This document shows positions 1 to 8,191 of a stretch of 64,000 nucleotides of DNA, piece by piece; within the stretch, counting starts at the first letter, position 1, and every line of letters begins with the position of its first letter. This DNA comes from Thermotoga caldifontis AZM44c09 (GTDB taxonomy: Bacteria > Thermotogota > Thermotogae > Thermotogales > DSM-5069): NCBI RefSeq assembly GCF_000828655.1, contig NZ_AP014509.1, forward strand, positions 1,922,001 to 1,986,000, given 5' to 3'. The notes under the pieces were generated by a model. That model searched no databases. It was not told the DNA's origin and saw nothing but the letters and a program-made list of their open reading frames with translations. Both the position numbers and the translations under genes were made by a program.

Positions 1-447
1 GAAGAGCACGCGTATTATCTCTGAAAAACCGTAGGTCACTATGGCCAGATAGTCTCCCTTCACGCGCAAGCACGGTGCACCGACGAGAAAGCCCATCAAG
101 CCAGCCAGAACTCCCCCTATGAGTAGCGCCGGGAAGAATGGTATCTGAATCTGGTTGAGTGGCCATATGAGAGGCTTCATGAAGAAATTCACCGCCTTCA
201 ATTCTGGCGACATGTACAGCAAAGCTGACGTGTATGCTCCTATCGCCATGAACCCCGCGTGCCCAAGCGAGAACTGTCCCGTGAACCCGTTTATCAGGTT
301 CAAACTCACTCCGAGTATCACGTAGATCGCCGCAACGTTCATGATTCTCAGCACGTACGCGTCGAAATGTGTTTGCGCATAATGTATAAAGAGGAAGAAG
401 ACCAGTAAAGAAGCGATGGTAAGTAAATACGAGTATTTCTTCTTCAT
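1..447 (-). CDS. livM: Branched-chain amino acid ABC transporter permease LivM (3' part beyond window edge)
   Basis: Inner-membrane permease subunit of a HAAT-family (Liv) importer. The first 149 codons are visible. A hydrophobic segment follows the Met-Lys-Lys-Lys start, and then comes the LivM-type signature around residues 45-75 (SLNLINGFTGQFSLGHAGF, then AIGAYTSA). The frame is open to the left edge, so the C-terminal part lies outside. The ATG at 447 is preceded by a GGGAGGAA ribosome site lying between it and the livH stop, 15 bases upstream. It is last of the visible livK-livH-livM order, and the ATPase genes livG/livF would be expected next, outside the window. The family call is firm; the transported substrate (branched-chain or another amino acid) is inferred from the family only. 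Confidence 0.9.
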   Translation of the reverse strand, partial: MKKKYSYLLTIASLLVFFLFIHYAQTHFDAYVLRIMNVAAIYVILGVSLNLINGFTGQFSLGHAGFMAIGAYTSALLYMSPELKAVNFFMKPLIWPLNQIQIPFFPALLIGGVLAGLMGFLVGAPCLRVKGDYLAIVTYGFSEIIRVLF

Positions 448-462
448 GGCGGTCTTCCTCCC

Positions 463-1341
463 TCAGGCTTCCCCGAATAAGCCCGTAGGTTTAAAGAGCA
501 ACATCAACACTAAGATGACGAATATGAACGCGTCTCTGTATCCTGCAACATCTGGTAGAAAAGCTACAAGTAACACGGATATCATTCCTATCAAAAATCC
601 TCCAACGAGTGCTCCTTTTATACTACCTACTCCTCCTATAATTGCAGCCGTGAACGCCCTCCAGCCAGGAAAAACGCCCATGAAGGGCCAAATCTGTGGA
701 TACCTAAGAGCCCAGAAAATAGCGCTGATCGCAGCCAGACTTGAACCAAGTGCGAAGGTGAAAGTTATTGTTCTGTCAACATGTATGCCCATCAGTTTTG
801 CTGTGTCGAAATCGTACGCAAGCGCTCTCATCGCCAAACCCATCTTGGTCCTGTAAACCAAGAAATTCAAAAAAAACAGAACCCCAACACAAACCAGTAT
901 CGTGACCACCGTCACCATCTGCATGCGTACCCCGCCCACAATGAGTGTTTTATTCAAAACCTCAGGTCGGTAGAAAGCTTTCTGTCTCCCTCCAAAGAAA
1001 ACAACCGCGAAATTTTCTAAGAAAAATGACATACCGATCGCAGAGCACAGCGACGAGATTCTCGGTGCGTTTCTCAAAGGTTTGTAAGCGACTTTTTCTA
1101 CCAGAATTCCTAACAGGGCCGTCAGAAAAATACCGATCAAGAATGCAAGCCACCAGGGGAAAGAGAACAGAACAATACCGTAGTAAACGAAGAAAGTTGC
1201 CATCATAAAGATGTCGCCATGGGCGAAGTTCACGAGTTTTACGACACCGTAGACTAAGGTGTAGCCAATCGCGACCAATCCGAATACAAAGCCCAGGGCT
1301 ATTCCATTCGCTAAGTGCTGCAGAAACATGGTCCAGTCCAT
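463..1341 (-). CDS. livH: Branched-chain amino acid ABC transporter permease LivH
   Basis: Second permease of the Liv-type importer, 292 residues, the usual length. It has about eight hydrophobic segments. The N-terminal region carries the typical LivH pattern (GYTLVYGVVKLVNFAHGD, about residues 26-43), and a later GGVGSIKGALVGG motif (about residues 236-248) matches the conserved permease loop that contacts the ATPase. The ATG at 1341 is preceded by GGAGGTG at 8-base spacing. It follows livK after a gap of about 55 bases that holds a strong hairpin, so permease expression may be lower than that of the binding protein. Confidence 0.92.
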   Translation of the reverse strand: MDWTMFLQHLANGIALGFVFGLVAIGYTLVYGVVKLVNFAHGDIFMMATFFVYYGIVLFSFPWWLAFLIGIFLTALLGILVEKVAYKPLRNAPRISSLCSAIGMSFFLENFAVVFFGGRQKAFYRPEVLNKTLIVGGVRMQMVTVVTILVCVGVLFFLNFLVYRTKMGLAMRALAYDFDTAKLMGIHVDRTITFTFALGSSLAAISAIFWALRYPQIWPFMGVFPGWRAFTAAIIGGVGSIKGALVGGFLIGMISVLLVAFLPDVAGYRDAFIFVILVLMLLFKPTGLFGEA

Positions 1342-1361
1342 TTTCTGGCACCTCCGGATAT

Positions 1362-1390
1362 GAAAACGCGCAGGCGTGTAGCCTGCGCGT
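1362..1390 (-). terminator. Hairpin between livK and livH (partial terminator)
   Basis: On the minus strand a 10-bp perfect stem (ACGCGCAGGC / GCCTGCGCGT) with a 5-base loop is followed by TTTTC. It sits immediately after the livK stop and before the livH ribosome site. The short T run suggests a leaky terminator or an mRNA-stabilising hairpin. The same arrangement recurs after the peptide-binding protein gene at 58816-58847. Confidence 0.7.
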
Positions 1391-1395
1391 CAATA

Positions 1396-2517
1396 TCACT
1401 CGGAAGGTCTGACCGTCGTGACGTACACAAACTTGCCGTCTTTCACAACCCTTATCACAGCATCTTTGATGGCATCACCGTTCTGGTCCAAGGTTATGTA
1501 ACCCGTCGCGCCTTCGAAATTCTTCGTCGCTGCAAGCGCGTCTCTTATAGCCTTAGGATCTGCCGATCCAGCCCTTCTGATGGCATCTACTACGAGCATG
1601 TACGCATCGTAACCGAGGGCAGCAAATGCGCTCGGATCTTTGCCGTACTTTTCTCTGAAGGCTTTTATGAATTCAGCTGCTCTGGGTGTAACGATTGCCT
1701 CGGTATCGAAATGCGTGCTGAAGTAGCATCCTTCAACTGCTTTTCCGCCAACTTCGAGAAATTCAGGTGCTTCCCACGTATCACCACCAAGGAAGATCTG
1801 GTTCATTCCGAGTTCCCGCGCCTGCTTGATTATCAGTGCCGCTTCCCCATAAGCTGCTGCCGGTACAAAGATGACATCTGGGTTCTTGCTCGCAGCGAAC
1901 GTGAGCTGGGCTGTGAAGTCTTGATCTCCGGTTTGGTACGAAATCACTCCGAGAATAGATTTCTTGTTGTTCGTGAGCTTTTTGAAGGCTTCCTGGAAGT
2001 AATACGACAATCCAACAGAATAGTCGGAGGCAATGTCCTGTATAACGACAGCTGTCTTCGCCTTGAGCTTTTCAACTGCAAACTGCGCCATCACGGTCCC
2101 CTGGAATGGATCTATGAAGCAAACTCTGAAAACATAAGGCTTTCCAAGGGTGACCAGTGGATTTGTTGGTGAACAACCGACCATGGGCACACCAAGTTTG
2201 TTGGCAACTTCACTTCCCGGAATGGCAACAGCGCTCCCATAACTACCAATGATAGCAACAGCTTTGTGGTATTCGATCAACCTGGCAACCGCATTGGCTG
2301 CCTCAACTTTGTCACTCTTGTTGTCAACGAGCACAAGTTCGATAGGTCTGCCAAGGACTTCTTTGACCTGTTCGTGCGCAAGATAGATACCCTCCATCGT
2401 CATCTGACCGCCTGCTGCGTAGGGACCTGTCATGGGTTCGAACACGCCTATCACGATGGGCTCAGCCGCAAACGCCAGTGCTACCATGATCAAAAATGCC
2501 AGTACTGACCACCGCAT
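1396..2517 (-). CDS. livK: Branched-chain amino acid ABC transporter substrate-binding protein LivK
   Basis: Periplasmic receptor of the Liv importer, 373 residues. The chosen ATG at 2517 gives a clean signal peptide (MRWSVLAFLIMVALAFA, cleavage near AFA-AEP), followed by the family opening (IVIGVFEPMTGPYAAGGQ) of type I periplasmic receptors. A longer in-frame start at 2562 would put 15 odd residues before the signal peptide and lies next to the -10 box, so I reject it. The ribosome site GAGGGGGTG precedes the 2517 start. It is the first gene of the livKHM order. Substrate specificity cannot be read from the sequence. Confidence 0.93.
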   Translation of the reverse strand: MRWSVLAFLIMVALAFAAEPIVIGVFEPMTGPYAAGGQMTMEGIYLAHEQVKEVLGRPIELVLVDNKSDKVEAANAVARLIEYHKAVAIIGSYGSAVAIPGSEVANKLGVPMVGCSPTNPLVTLGKPYVFRVCFIDPFQGTVMAQFAVEKLKAKTAVVIQDIASDYSVGLSYYFQEAFKKLTNNKKSILGVISYQTGDQDFTAQLTFAASKNPDVIFVPAAAYGEAALIIKQARELGMNQIFLGGDTWEAPEFLEVGGKAVEGCYFSTHFDTEAIVTPRAAEFIKAFREKYGKDPSAFAALGYDAYMLVVDAIRRAGSADPKAIRDALAATKNFEGATGYITLDQNGDAIKDAVIRVVKDGKFVYVTTVRPSE

Positions 2518-2570
2518 GTGAAACACCCCCTCATGTGAAAAGTTTCGCCAGCCATTGATCATTATACATC

Positions 2571-2599
2571 ATCTTAACAAAAAAGAGTAATCAACGAGA
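2571..2599 (-). promoter_or_regulatory. Candidate promoter of livKHM
   Basis: On the minus strand a perfect TATAAT (2571-2576) lies about 55 bases before the livK ATG, in the only non-coding gap upstream. No good TTGACA-like hexamer is present at 16-18 bases, so this rests on the -10 element and its position. Confidence 0.45.
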
Positions 2600-2606
2600 A
2601 AGATTA

Positions 2607-3620
2607 TCACCAGCGCGCCTTGTGGTCCTCCGCCCAACCGATGGCATCTTCGATGATGTAGAGGTTACGATCCGTGTCCCTGACGAAACCTTTGAACTTA
2701 CCTATCATCTGGTGCATCTCCGAAGAGATCAGCACGAAGTTGCTCTTAGAGATCCTTTCGAAGAATGGATGGAATTCCAGCTCTATTTCATCGCTGGACT
2801 TCGTGTATATGTGCCAGGGTTTGAACAGATCTTTCCTGTCGTACTCAAAAACGACGTCGCTGTTCAGCTTGTGCAACTTCCCATCCACGAAAACCGCATT
2901 CTCGTTCGTGCCGGTTCCGTCCGTCCATTTTCCGCCGAGGTTCACGCCTACAACACGATCCTTCACCGTGGTGGAAAAACTCGCCCAGTTCCAGGAAGTT
3001 CTGTATTTCCAGACACCTCTCCCAAAATCGAGCGTTGCAAAAGAATCGCTCACGTTGAATTCATAAATTCTGTTTCCAACCAGCAATGTACCTTCGGCCG
3101 GCAATCCGACACATTTGGTGGTCAGTTGAAACCTTCGCCAGGACCACGGTACGACCACCGTTAAAGATTCGTGGTCAGCCCAGTAAACCTTTATTTGTGC
3201 GTCGATTCGACCCAAACGCGTGTGTGGAACTGTGGTGCTTATAATCACTTTCCCTCGATCGGCCTCAAACTTCACACGCACCTTCTTCGATTCGAACGAC
3301 ACACTTTCGTACGGCGTCTGTGGCAGGGAACAACCTTTTCCAAAAGGCGTCGTGATGGATTCTTCGACAAAATCTTTACTGTTGAAATCGAGAAAGTAGG
3401 CGAACACCGTGCCCAGATAATCCAAATTGCACACCGTGATCGAGAAAAGACAGTTCCTGTTCGCCACGGCCCAGTAGTTCCATTTCTTTTTTCTGAGAAA
3501 GTGACCCTTCAGGTTCGCTCGAATCAGTGGCCTTCTGCTCCAGCCGAGTGCATTGGGATTGAGCCGTCCCCAGCCAACGCAAAGATCAACGTTCTGCGTT
3601 ATCTCCCCGCTTATTTTCAT
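2607..3620 (-). CDS. DUF2804 family protein
   Basis: Member of DUF2804, function unknown to me. The family opening is clear: a CVGWGRLNPNALGWSRRPL segment (about residues 14-32), then KKKWNYWAV and a DYLGTVFAYFLDF segment. A second conserved block (GVNLGGKWTDGTGTNENA) lies near residue 235. The protein is beta-rich with no signal peptide or membrane segment. The start at 3620 (MKISGE) follows a GGGGGTGG ribosome site; the longer ORF start at 3650 lacks one. It overlaps the end of sdaAA by about 35 bases, which suggests cotranscription with serine dehydratase and the upstream PFK-like and hppA genes. No enzymatic role can be assigned from sequence. Confidence 0.8.
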   Translation of the reverse strand: MKISGEITQNVDLCVGWGRLNPNALGWSRRPLIRANLKGHFLRKKKWNYWAVANRNCLFSITVCNLDYLGTVFAYFLDFNSKDFVEESITTPFGKGCSLPQTPYESVSFESKKVRVKFEADRGKVIISTTVPHTRLGRIDAQIKVYWADHESLTVVVPWSWRRFQLTTKCVGLPAEGTLLVGNRIYEFNVSDSFATLDFGRGVWKYRTSWNWASFSTTVKDRVVGVNLGGKWTDGTGTNENAVFVDGKLHKLNSDVVFEYDRKDLFKPWHIYTKSSDEIELEFHPFFERISKSNFVLISSEMHQMIGKFKGFVRDTDRNLYIIEDAIGWAEDHKARW

Positions 3621-4485
3621 CCACGCCACCCCCACTGAAAAAACGTTCAAGAAGTTTTAGGGCTGTTTTCGTTGCCGCGATACCACCCAGGCCTGTCTCT
3701 CTCAGCTCCTCGGGAAGCGACTTGCCAACCTTGGCCATGGCTTCGACGACTTCATCGAAGGGCACCACACTCTTTATCCCTGCAAGTGCCATCTCTGCGG
3801 CCGCAACCGCTACGGCAACGGCCGTGGCGTTCCGTTTGACACACGGAACCTCCACGAAACCTCCTATGGGGTCACAGACCAAGCCCATCAAAGATTTCAA
3901 ACAGATCGCAGCCGCGTGTGAAGATTTTTCAGCGTCCTGCGTCAAAACGTAAACCATCATACCACTGGCCATGGCGGCTGCCGTACCTATCTCCGCTTGG
4001 CAGCCCGCCTGTGCACCGGAGATGGAGGCCGTCCTCGCGACGATGTCTCCTATGACACCTGCAACGATGAGTCCTTCAACGAGTCTTTCTTCCTCCACGT
4101 TGAGAACCTCGGCCAGGGCATAAACGACACCGTGCATGACACCGCACGAGCCAGCGGTGGGACACGCGACGATGCGCTTCATTGCAGAATTGGCTTCCGA
4201 AACAGATAGGGCCGCTGTCATCGCCACGTGCATGAATTGATCGATGAACTTTGGGGTGTGTTTCGAGAACAGATACGCGTTCTCTCCGCAGAGTCCGACC
4301 AGAGTTTTCTGCCGTTTAGCATAGTTCGATTCGGCTATGTCCAACATGGTGTGCAAGAGCAAACGAATCTTCGATCTGGTCTCGGACGGATCGGAACCAT
4401 CCTCAAGCATCTGCGCCACCAGCACGATCTCGTGGAAGGGTTGATCGGCCTTTCGCGACATTTCTAAAAGTTCTGAGAACGTCAT
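3586..4485 (-). CDS. sdaAA: L-serine dehydratase, iron-sulfur type, alpha subunit
   Basis: Catalytic chain of the two-subunit [4Fe-4S] L-serine ammonia-lyase, which converts serine to pyruvate and ammonia in the cytoplasm. It is 299 residues, normal for the alpha chain. Cluster-ligand cysteines are visible in CPTAGSCG (near residue 109) and CDPIGGFVEVPC (near residue 205), along with the GAQAGCQAEIG segment. The ATG overlaps the beta-subunit stop by four bases (ATGA). In this operon it sits downstream of a pyrophosphatase and a PFK-like gene, an unusual partnership. Its presence fits peptide and amino-acid fermentation. Such enzymes are oxygen-labile, consistent with an anaerobe. Confidence 0.95.
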   Translation of the reverse strand: MTFSELLEMSRKADQPFHEIVLVAQMLEDGSDPSETRSKIRLLLHTMLDIAESNYAKRQKTLVGLCGENAYLFSKHTPKFIDQFMHVAMTAALSVSEANSAMKRIVACPTAGSCGVMHGVVYALAEVLNVEEERLVEGLIVAGVIGDIVARTASISGAQAGCQAEIGTAAAMASGMMVYVLTQDAEKSSHAAAICLKSLMGLVCDPIGGFVEVPCVKRNATAVAVAVAAAEMALAGIKSVVPFDEVVEAMAKVGKSLPEELRETGLGGIAATKTALKLLERFFSGGGVDENKRGDNAER

Positions 4486-5147
4486 GCCCCACTGACTCCC
4501 AACAGCCTGTCTTTTGGAACGAAGTAATGTTTCAGTACGACATCCAGCTTGCCAAGTTTTTCCGCATCGTATCTCGATTCGTCCAGTTCAAGGATCGCCA
4601 CGGCCAACTGTTGAAGCATGTTGATCCTTCTAAGATAAAGGTTCGCTATGTTCGCTTCGATGCAGGACAGAATCTTCATCAATGCTCCTGGTTCGTCTTT
4701 GTTGAGAATTATCAGCGTATCGTAGTTCCATCCAAGTTCGCACTCCACTTCGTCCACCCGCGTTATCTTTATGCTACCACCACCGATGGAACAACCCTCT
4801 ATCTCGTGCCACTCATCGCTGAGGAACCTGATACGCACCGTGTTGGGATGAACGTCTCTGAGATCCACGCTTTCAAAACTGAACTTCAATCCCAATCGCC
4901 GCGCCAGCTCGTAGGATTCCACGATCCTCTCATCGTCGTAATCTAAGTCCAGAATCCCTGCCAGCAAGGCCTTCTTAGTTCCGTGCCCATCGGCAGTCTT
5001 CGCGAAAGACCCGTGCAACAAAAAGACGACTTCTCTCGGCAGACTCGAAGAAAATTTTCTCGCAAAGCGCGCAATTCGCATCGCACCGAGCGTGTGAGAA
5101 CTGGAAGGTCCAACCATCACGGGTCCAAGAACCTGGAGCAAGCCCAA
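4482..5147 (-). CDS. sdaAB: L-serine dehydratase, iron-sulfur type, beta subunit
   Basis: Beta chain of the Fe-S serine dehydratase. The N-terminal GPVMVGPSSSHTLGAMRIA segment (about residues 8-26) is the family signature, and the C-terminal half has the ACT-like pattern (YDTLIILNKDEPGALMKIL) that probably binds a regulator or the alpha chain. Start choice: a GAGGTG ribosome site is 6 bases before a TTG at 5147, while the ATG at 5153 is only two bases from it, so I prefer TTG. The ATG would add two residues. It is translationally coupled to sdaAA by ATGA. Confidence 0.92.
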   Translation of the reverse strand: MGLLQVLGPVMVGPSSSHTLGAMRIARFARKFSSSLPREVVFLLHGSFAKTADGHGTKKALLAGILDLDYDDERIVESYELARRLGLKFSFESVDLRDVHPNTVRIRFLSDEWHEIEGCSIGGGSIKITRVDEVECELGWNYDTLIILNKDEPGALMKILSCIEANIANLYLRRINMLQQLAVAILELDESRYDAEKLGKLDVVLKHYFVPKDRLLGVSGA

Positions 5148-5157
5148 AATCATCACC

Positions 5158-6168
5158 TCAATAGAAAAGTTTCACGAGCGATCTCAGATGCTCTTCCACT
5201 GTCCTCACGTTCAGCATCGTCTCGCTGTACGGAACCTCAGTCACCGTCAATCCTCTCATACCAACGGCATGGTAGATCCTTGCCGCCTTGATCATTTCCA
5301 CAGCCCTCGTGGCCATCAGCGTGGCTACGAGGCGGTCCATGGCGACGGGGCTCCCACCACGCTGCAGATAACCAAGGTTCGTGTATCTCCATTCCACACC
5401 GAACTCTTTGAAATTCTTCTCCACGAACGATCCTATCGCCTGAGCCGCGGGAACTTCCTGAGAAAGACCCAGGTTACGGTAGAAATCTTCGGGCAACCTG
5501 ACACCGCTTTCAACAACGATGATCGAGAACCTCTTGTGCCCTTCGTAACGTGTCCTTATTTTCCTGAGAAGATCGTCCGGGTCGAAGGGCTCAGCACTCG
5601 AAACGACATAATCGGCCCCTCCGGTGAGTCCTCCCACCGTGGCGATCCAACCACCCGGTTTTCCCATCGTCTCGACTATCATCACCCTGTGGTGAGATTC
5701 CGCAGTTGAATGAAGAACATCGAGCGCGTTCTTGACGTTCTCAACCGCGGTGAAGAAGCCTATGGAAAAATCGGTGAAGGAAAGATCGTTGTCTATCGTG
5801 GCAGGAATCAACAAGGATGGCACGTTCTTTTTCGAAAGGTTCAGCGCAGCCCTGACACCGAGCCTGCCGCCGAGGATGATCAACGAGGTGATCGCGTACT
5901 GTTCTACCTTCTTCTGAACCAATTTCATCTGCTCTTCATCCTCAGGAACCAGCAGAGATGTTCCCAGTATGGTCCCACCTTTGTGAAGGATTCCGGACAC
6001 GTTCGTCTTCGTCATCACGTCGAGCTGATCCTTCAAGAATCCTTCGAAGCCGTCCTTAACACCGAGCACCTCGATGTCGAGTTCGGACGCTTTCACAACC
6101 ACAGCCCTGATCGCCGCATTCAAACCTGGACAATCGTTCCCCACACAGAGAATCGCCACTCTTTTCAT
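5158..6168 (-). CDS. Divergent 6-phosphofructokinase-family protein with altered phosphoryl-donor site
   Basis: PFK fold, 336 residues, but not a standard enzyme. The fructose-6-phosphate side is kept: TIDND (124-128) with the catalytic Asp, the Arg before VMIVETMG (R161), the Glu of VVESGV, the Arg of EWR, and LQRGGSP. The donor side is altered compared with E. coli PfkA. The GGD of the first loop is G-N-D (residues 10-12), Arg72 is Leu72, and GGDGS is GGRLG (100-104), so the Mg-binding Asp is replaced by Arg. MGR is MGK and the active-site His before LQRG is Tyr. It begins 6 bases after hppA and runs into sdaAB, so it is probably cotranscribed. Two ordinary PFKs are also in the window (11493 and 18135). 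It could be a sugar-phosphate sensor, a PFK subunit, or an enzyme with another donor. Confidence 0.85.
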   Translation of the reverse strand: MKRVAILCVGNDCPGLNAAIRAVVVKASELDIEVLGVKDGFEGFLKDQLDVMTKTNVSGILHKGGTILGTSLLVPEDEEQMKLVQKKVEQYAITSLIILGGRLGVRAALNLSKKNVPSLLIPATIDNDLSFTDFSIGFFTAVENVKNALDVLHSTAESHHRVMIVETMGKPGGWIATVGGLTGGADYVVSSAEPFDPDDLLRKIRTRYEGHKRFSIIVVESGVRLPEDFYRNLGLSQEVPAAQAIGSFVEKNFKEFGVEWRYTNLGYLQRGGSPVAMDRLVATLMATRAVEMIKAARIYHAVGMRGLTVTEVPYSETMLNVRTVEEHLRSLVKLFY

Positions 6169-6174
6169 TCGTTC

Positions 6175-8121
6175 TTACCTCCCCACCATCGTGGCAATCA
6201 CCACGGAAGTCACAGCCATGAGCTTTATCAGAATGTTGATTGAAGGCCCCGCGGTGTCTTTGAGCGGATCTCCAACCGTGTCTCCGACCACGGTCGCTTT
6301 GTGCGTCACAGACCCTTTACCCCCAAAGTGTCCTTCCTCAACGTACTTCTTCGCGTTGTCCCAAGCTCCACCCGAGTTGGACATGAATATTGCTACCATC
6401 ACACCACAAACCGTGGCGCCTATCAAGAGTCCGGCCGTACCAACCGCACCCAGACTGAAATAAGTCAGGATCGGTGAACCCACGGCCAGCAAACTTGGGA
6501 GCACCATTCTCCTGAGTGCGCCACGCGTGGCTATCTGAATGCATCTCGTGTAATCTGGAAGATTCTCACCAGATATGATACCCGGAATTTCCCTTATCTG
6601 CCTCCTGATTTCCTCGACCATTTCATCCGCCGCATAACCAACGGCCTTCATCGTCAGAGCACTGAAGAGGAACGGAAGCATGGCCCCGACCAGTGCCCCA
6701 ACGAAGAGGGCAGGTTGCCTTATATCGAAGTTCTCCACATGCGAGACGTTGGCAAAGTTTGCGAACAAAGCCAGGCTCGTCATCGCTGCAGAAGCTATCG
6801 CAAAACCTTTCCCCATGGCAGCTGTGGTGTTACCAACCGCATCGAGCTCGTCTGTTATCTTCCTCACATCGTCACCGAGTCCTGTCATCTGCGCGATGCC
6901 ACCTGCGTTGTCGGCGATGGGACCGTAGGCGTCTATGGCCAAACTCATACCCAAAGTTGCGAGCATACCCACCGCGGAGAGCGCCACACCGTAGAGACCA
7001 AGGAGCCTGTGACAGAAAACCACACCGGAGACTATCATCAGCGTCACCACGAAGGTCGATTCCATTCCGAGTGCCAGACCGTTGATGAGGAAATTCGCAG
7101 GGCCCATCAACGCGGATTTTGCGAGCCTCTCGACGCGCGCTCCGGAGGTGTAGAACTCCGTGAACAAACCTATGGAAATTCCTATGATCACACCAACGAG
7201 AACGGCGAAGAACTCGGCAAAGCTTTTCTGAAAGAAGGAATACAGAAACAAGGCCGCGACCAGTGCAAGGTTGGCAACGATCGTGCCGAGTCTCAGCGCC
7301 GTGGCCGCATCCTTCGCCCTGTCACTGAGCGATCGGGTCAACAGCACGGCGAAGATGGAAGCGAGCAAACCAACCGAGACCGTGAACAGTACCAGGTCCA
7401 GCTTCTGTTTTTCACCGAGAGCGGAAGCCAGAGCGAGCGCTGAGAATATCGAGCCAACGTAGGACTCGAACAAGTCCGCACCCATGCCCGCCACATCACC
7501 CACGTTGTCTCCGACGTTGTCCGCGATGACGGCAGGATTTCTCGGATCGTCCTCAGGTAGGTTCGCCTCCGTTTTTCCCACGATGTCAGCGCCGACGTCG
7601 GCCGCCTTGGTGAATATGCCTCCCCCAACGCGCGCGAACAGTGCCACAAAGGATGCGCCCAAAGAGTAGTAACTCACCTTGGTCACGTCTCTGGTCAAAA
7701 CGTAGACTACTGTCAATCCCAGTAATCCCAGTGACGAAACGGTCAAACCCATCACGGCACCGCCGCTGAACGCGATCTTCAAAGCTCTCCCAAGGCCCTG
7801 TCTCGCCGCCCAGCTCGTGCGAACGTTCGCCTTCGTGGCTATAGCCATACCAAAGAAACCGCTCAGCGTCGAAAAAGCCGCACCCACTAAGAACGCGCCT
7901 GCGATCTTCCACCCCAGCGAGAACCCAAGCAACGAAGAGAGAGCGAGTACGAAAGGTAGAAACACCTTGTATTCGCTGAACAAGAAAGACCTCGCACCGT
8001 CCTGGATGATTTTTGATAGCTGTACCATCTTTTCGCTGCCGGGGCTGCTGTCTAAGATTTTGAAGGCCAAAAACAAAACGTAAGCTATTCCCAAAAGGGA
8101 AGTAATGAGCACAAAGAACAA
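6175..8121 (-). CDS. hppA: Membrane-bound ion-translocating pyrophosphatase, K+-dependent type
   Basis: Integral membrane pump that hydrolyses pyrophosphate and moves Na+ or H+ outward. It is 648 residues with many hydrophobic segments. Substrate-site motifs are clear: DVGADIVGKTEANLPEDDP near residue 175, then AVIADNVGDNVGDVAG and GADLFESYVGS. The GNTTAAMGKGFA segment near residue 410 carries Ala where K+-independent pumps carry Lys, so a K+-dependent enzyme is predicted. Whether Na+ or H+ is moved I cannot tell. The start is TTG at 8121, eight bases after GGAGGTG. It is shorter than the 726-residue Thermotoga enzyme I remember. It is first gene of the operon with the PFK-like and serine dehydratase genes. 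Confidence 0.95.
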   Translation of the reverse strand: MFFVLITSLLGIAYVLFLAFKILDSSPGSEKMVQLSKIIQDGARSFLFSEYKVFLPFVLALSSLLGFSLGWKIAGAFLVGAAFSTLSGFFGMAIATKANVRTSWAARQGLGRALKIAFSGGAVMGLTVSSLGLLGLTVVYVLTRDVTKVSYYSLGASFVALFARVGGGIFTKAADVGADIVGKTEANLPEDDPRNPAVIADNVGDNVGDVAGMGADLFESYVGSIFSALALASALGEKQKLDLVLFTVSVGLLASIFAVLLTRSLSDRAKDAATALRLGTIVANLALVAALFLYSFFQKSFAEFFAVLVGVIIGISIGLFTEFYTSGARVERLAKSALMGPANFLINGLALGMESTFVVTLMIVSGVVFCHRLLGLYGVALSAVGMLATLGMSLAIDAYGPIADNAGGIAQMTGLGDDVRKITDELDAVGNTTAAMGKGFAIASAAMTSLALFANFANVSHVENFDIRQPALFVGALVGAMLPFLFSALTMKAVGYAADEMVEEIRRQIREIPGIISGENLPDYTRCIQIATRGALRRMVLPSLLAVGSPILTYFSLGAVGTAGLLIGATVCGVMVAIFMSNSGGAWDNAKKYVEEGHFGGKGSVTHKATVVGDTVGDPLKDTAGPSINILIKLMAVTSVVIATMVGR

Positions 8122-8161
8122 AGCAGGTGCACCTCCTTTGCAAATATTTCCTGATAGTTAT

Positions 8162-8191
8162 ATCATACCCGAGCTTCACTCATCGAATCAA
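8162..8191 (-). promoter_or_regulatory. Candidate promoter of the hppA operon
   Basis: Minus strand: TTGATT (8186-8191), 18-base spacer, TATGAT (8162-8167), ending about 40 bases before the hppA start. The -35 element lies inside the 3' end of the deacetylase gene, so some read-through from the dap operon is also possible. Confidence 0.55.

Noticed and set aside
2518-2562. Longer LivK start at 2562
   Set aside because: It lies against the -10 TATAAT and would place non-signal residues before the signal peptide; the 2517 ATG has a strong ribosome site.
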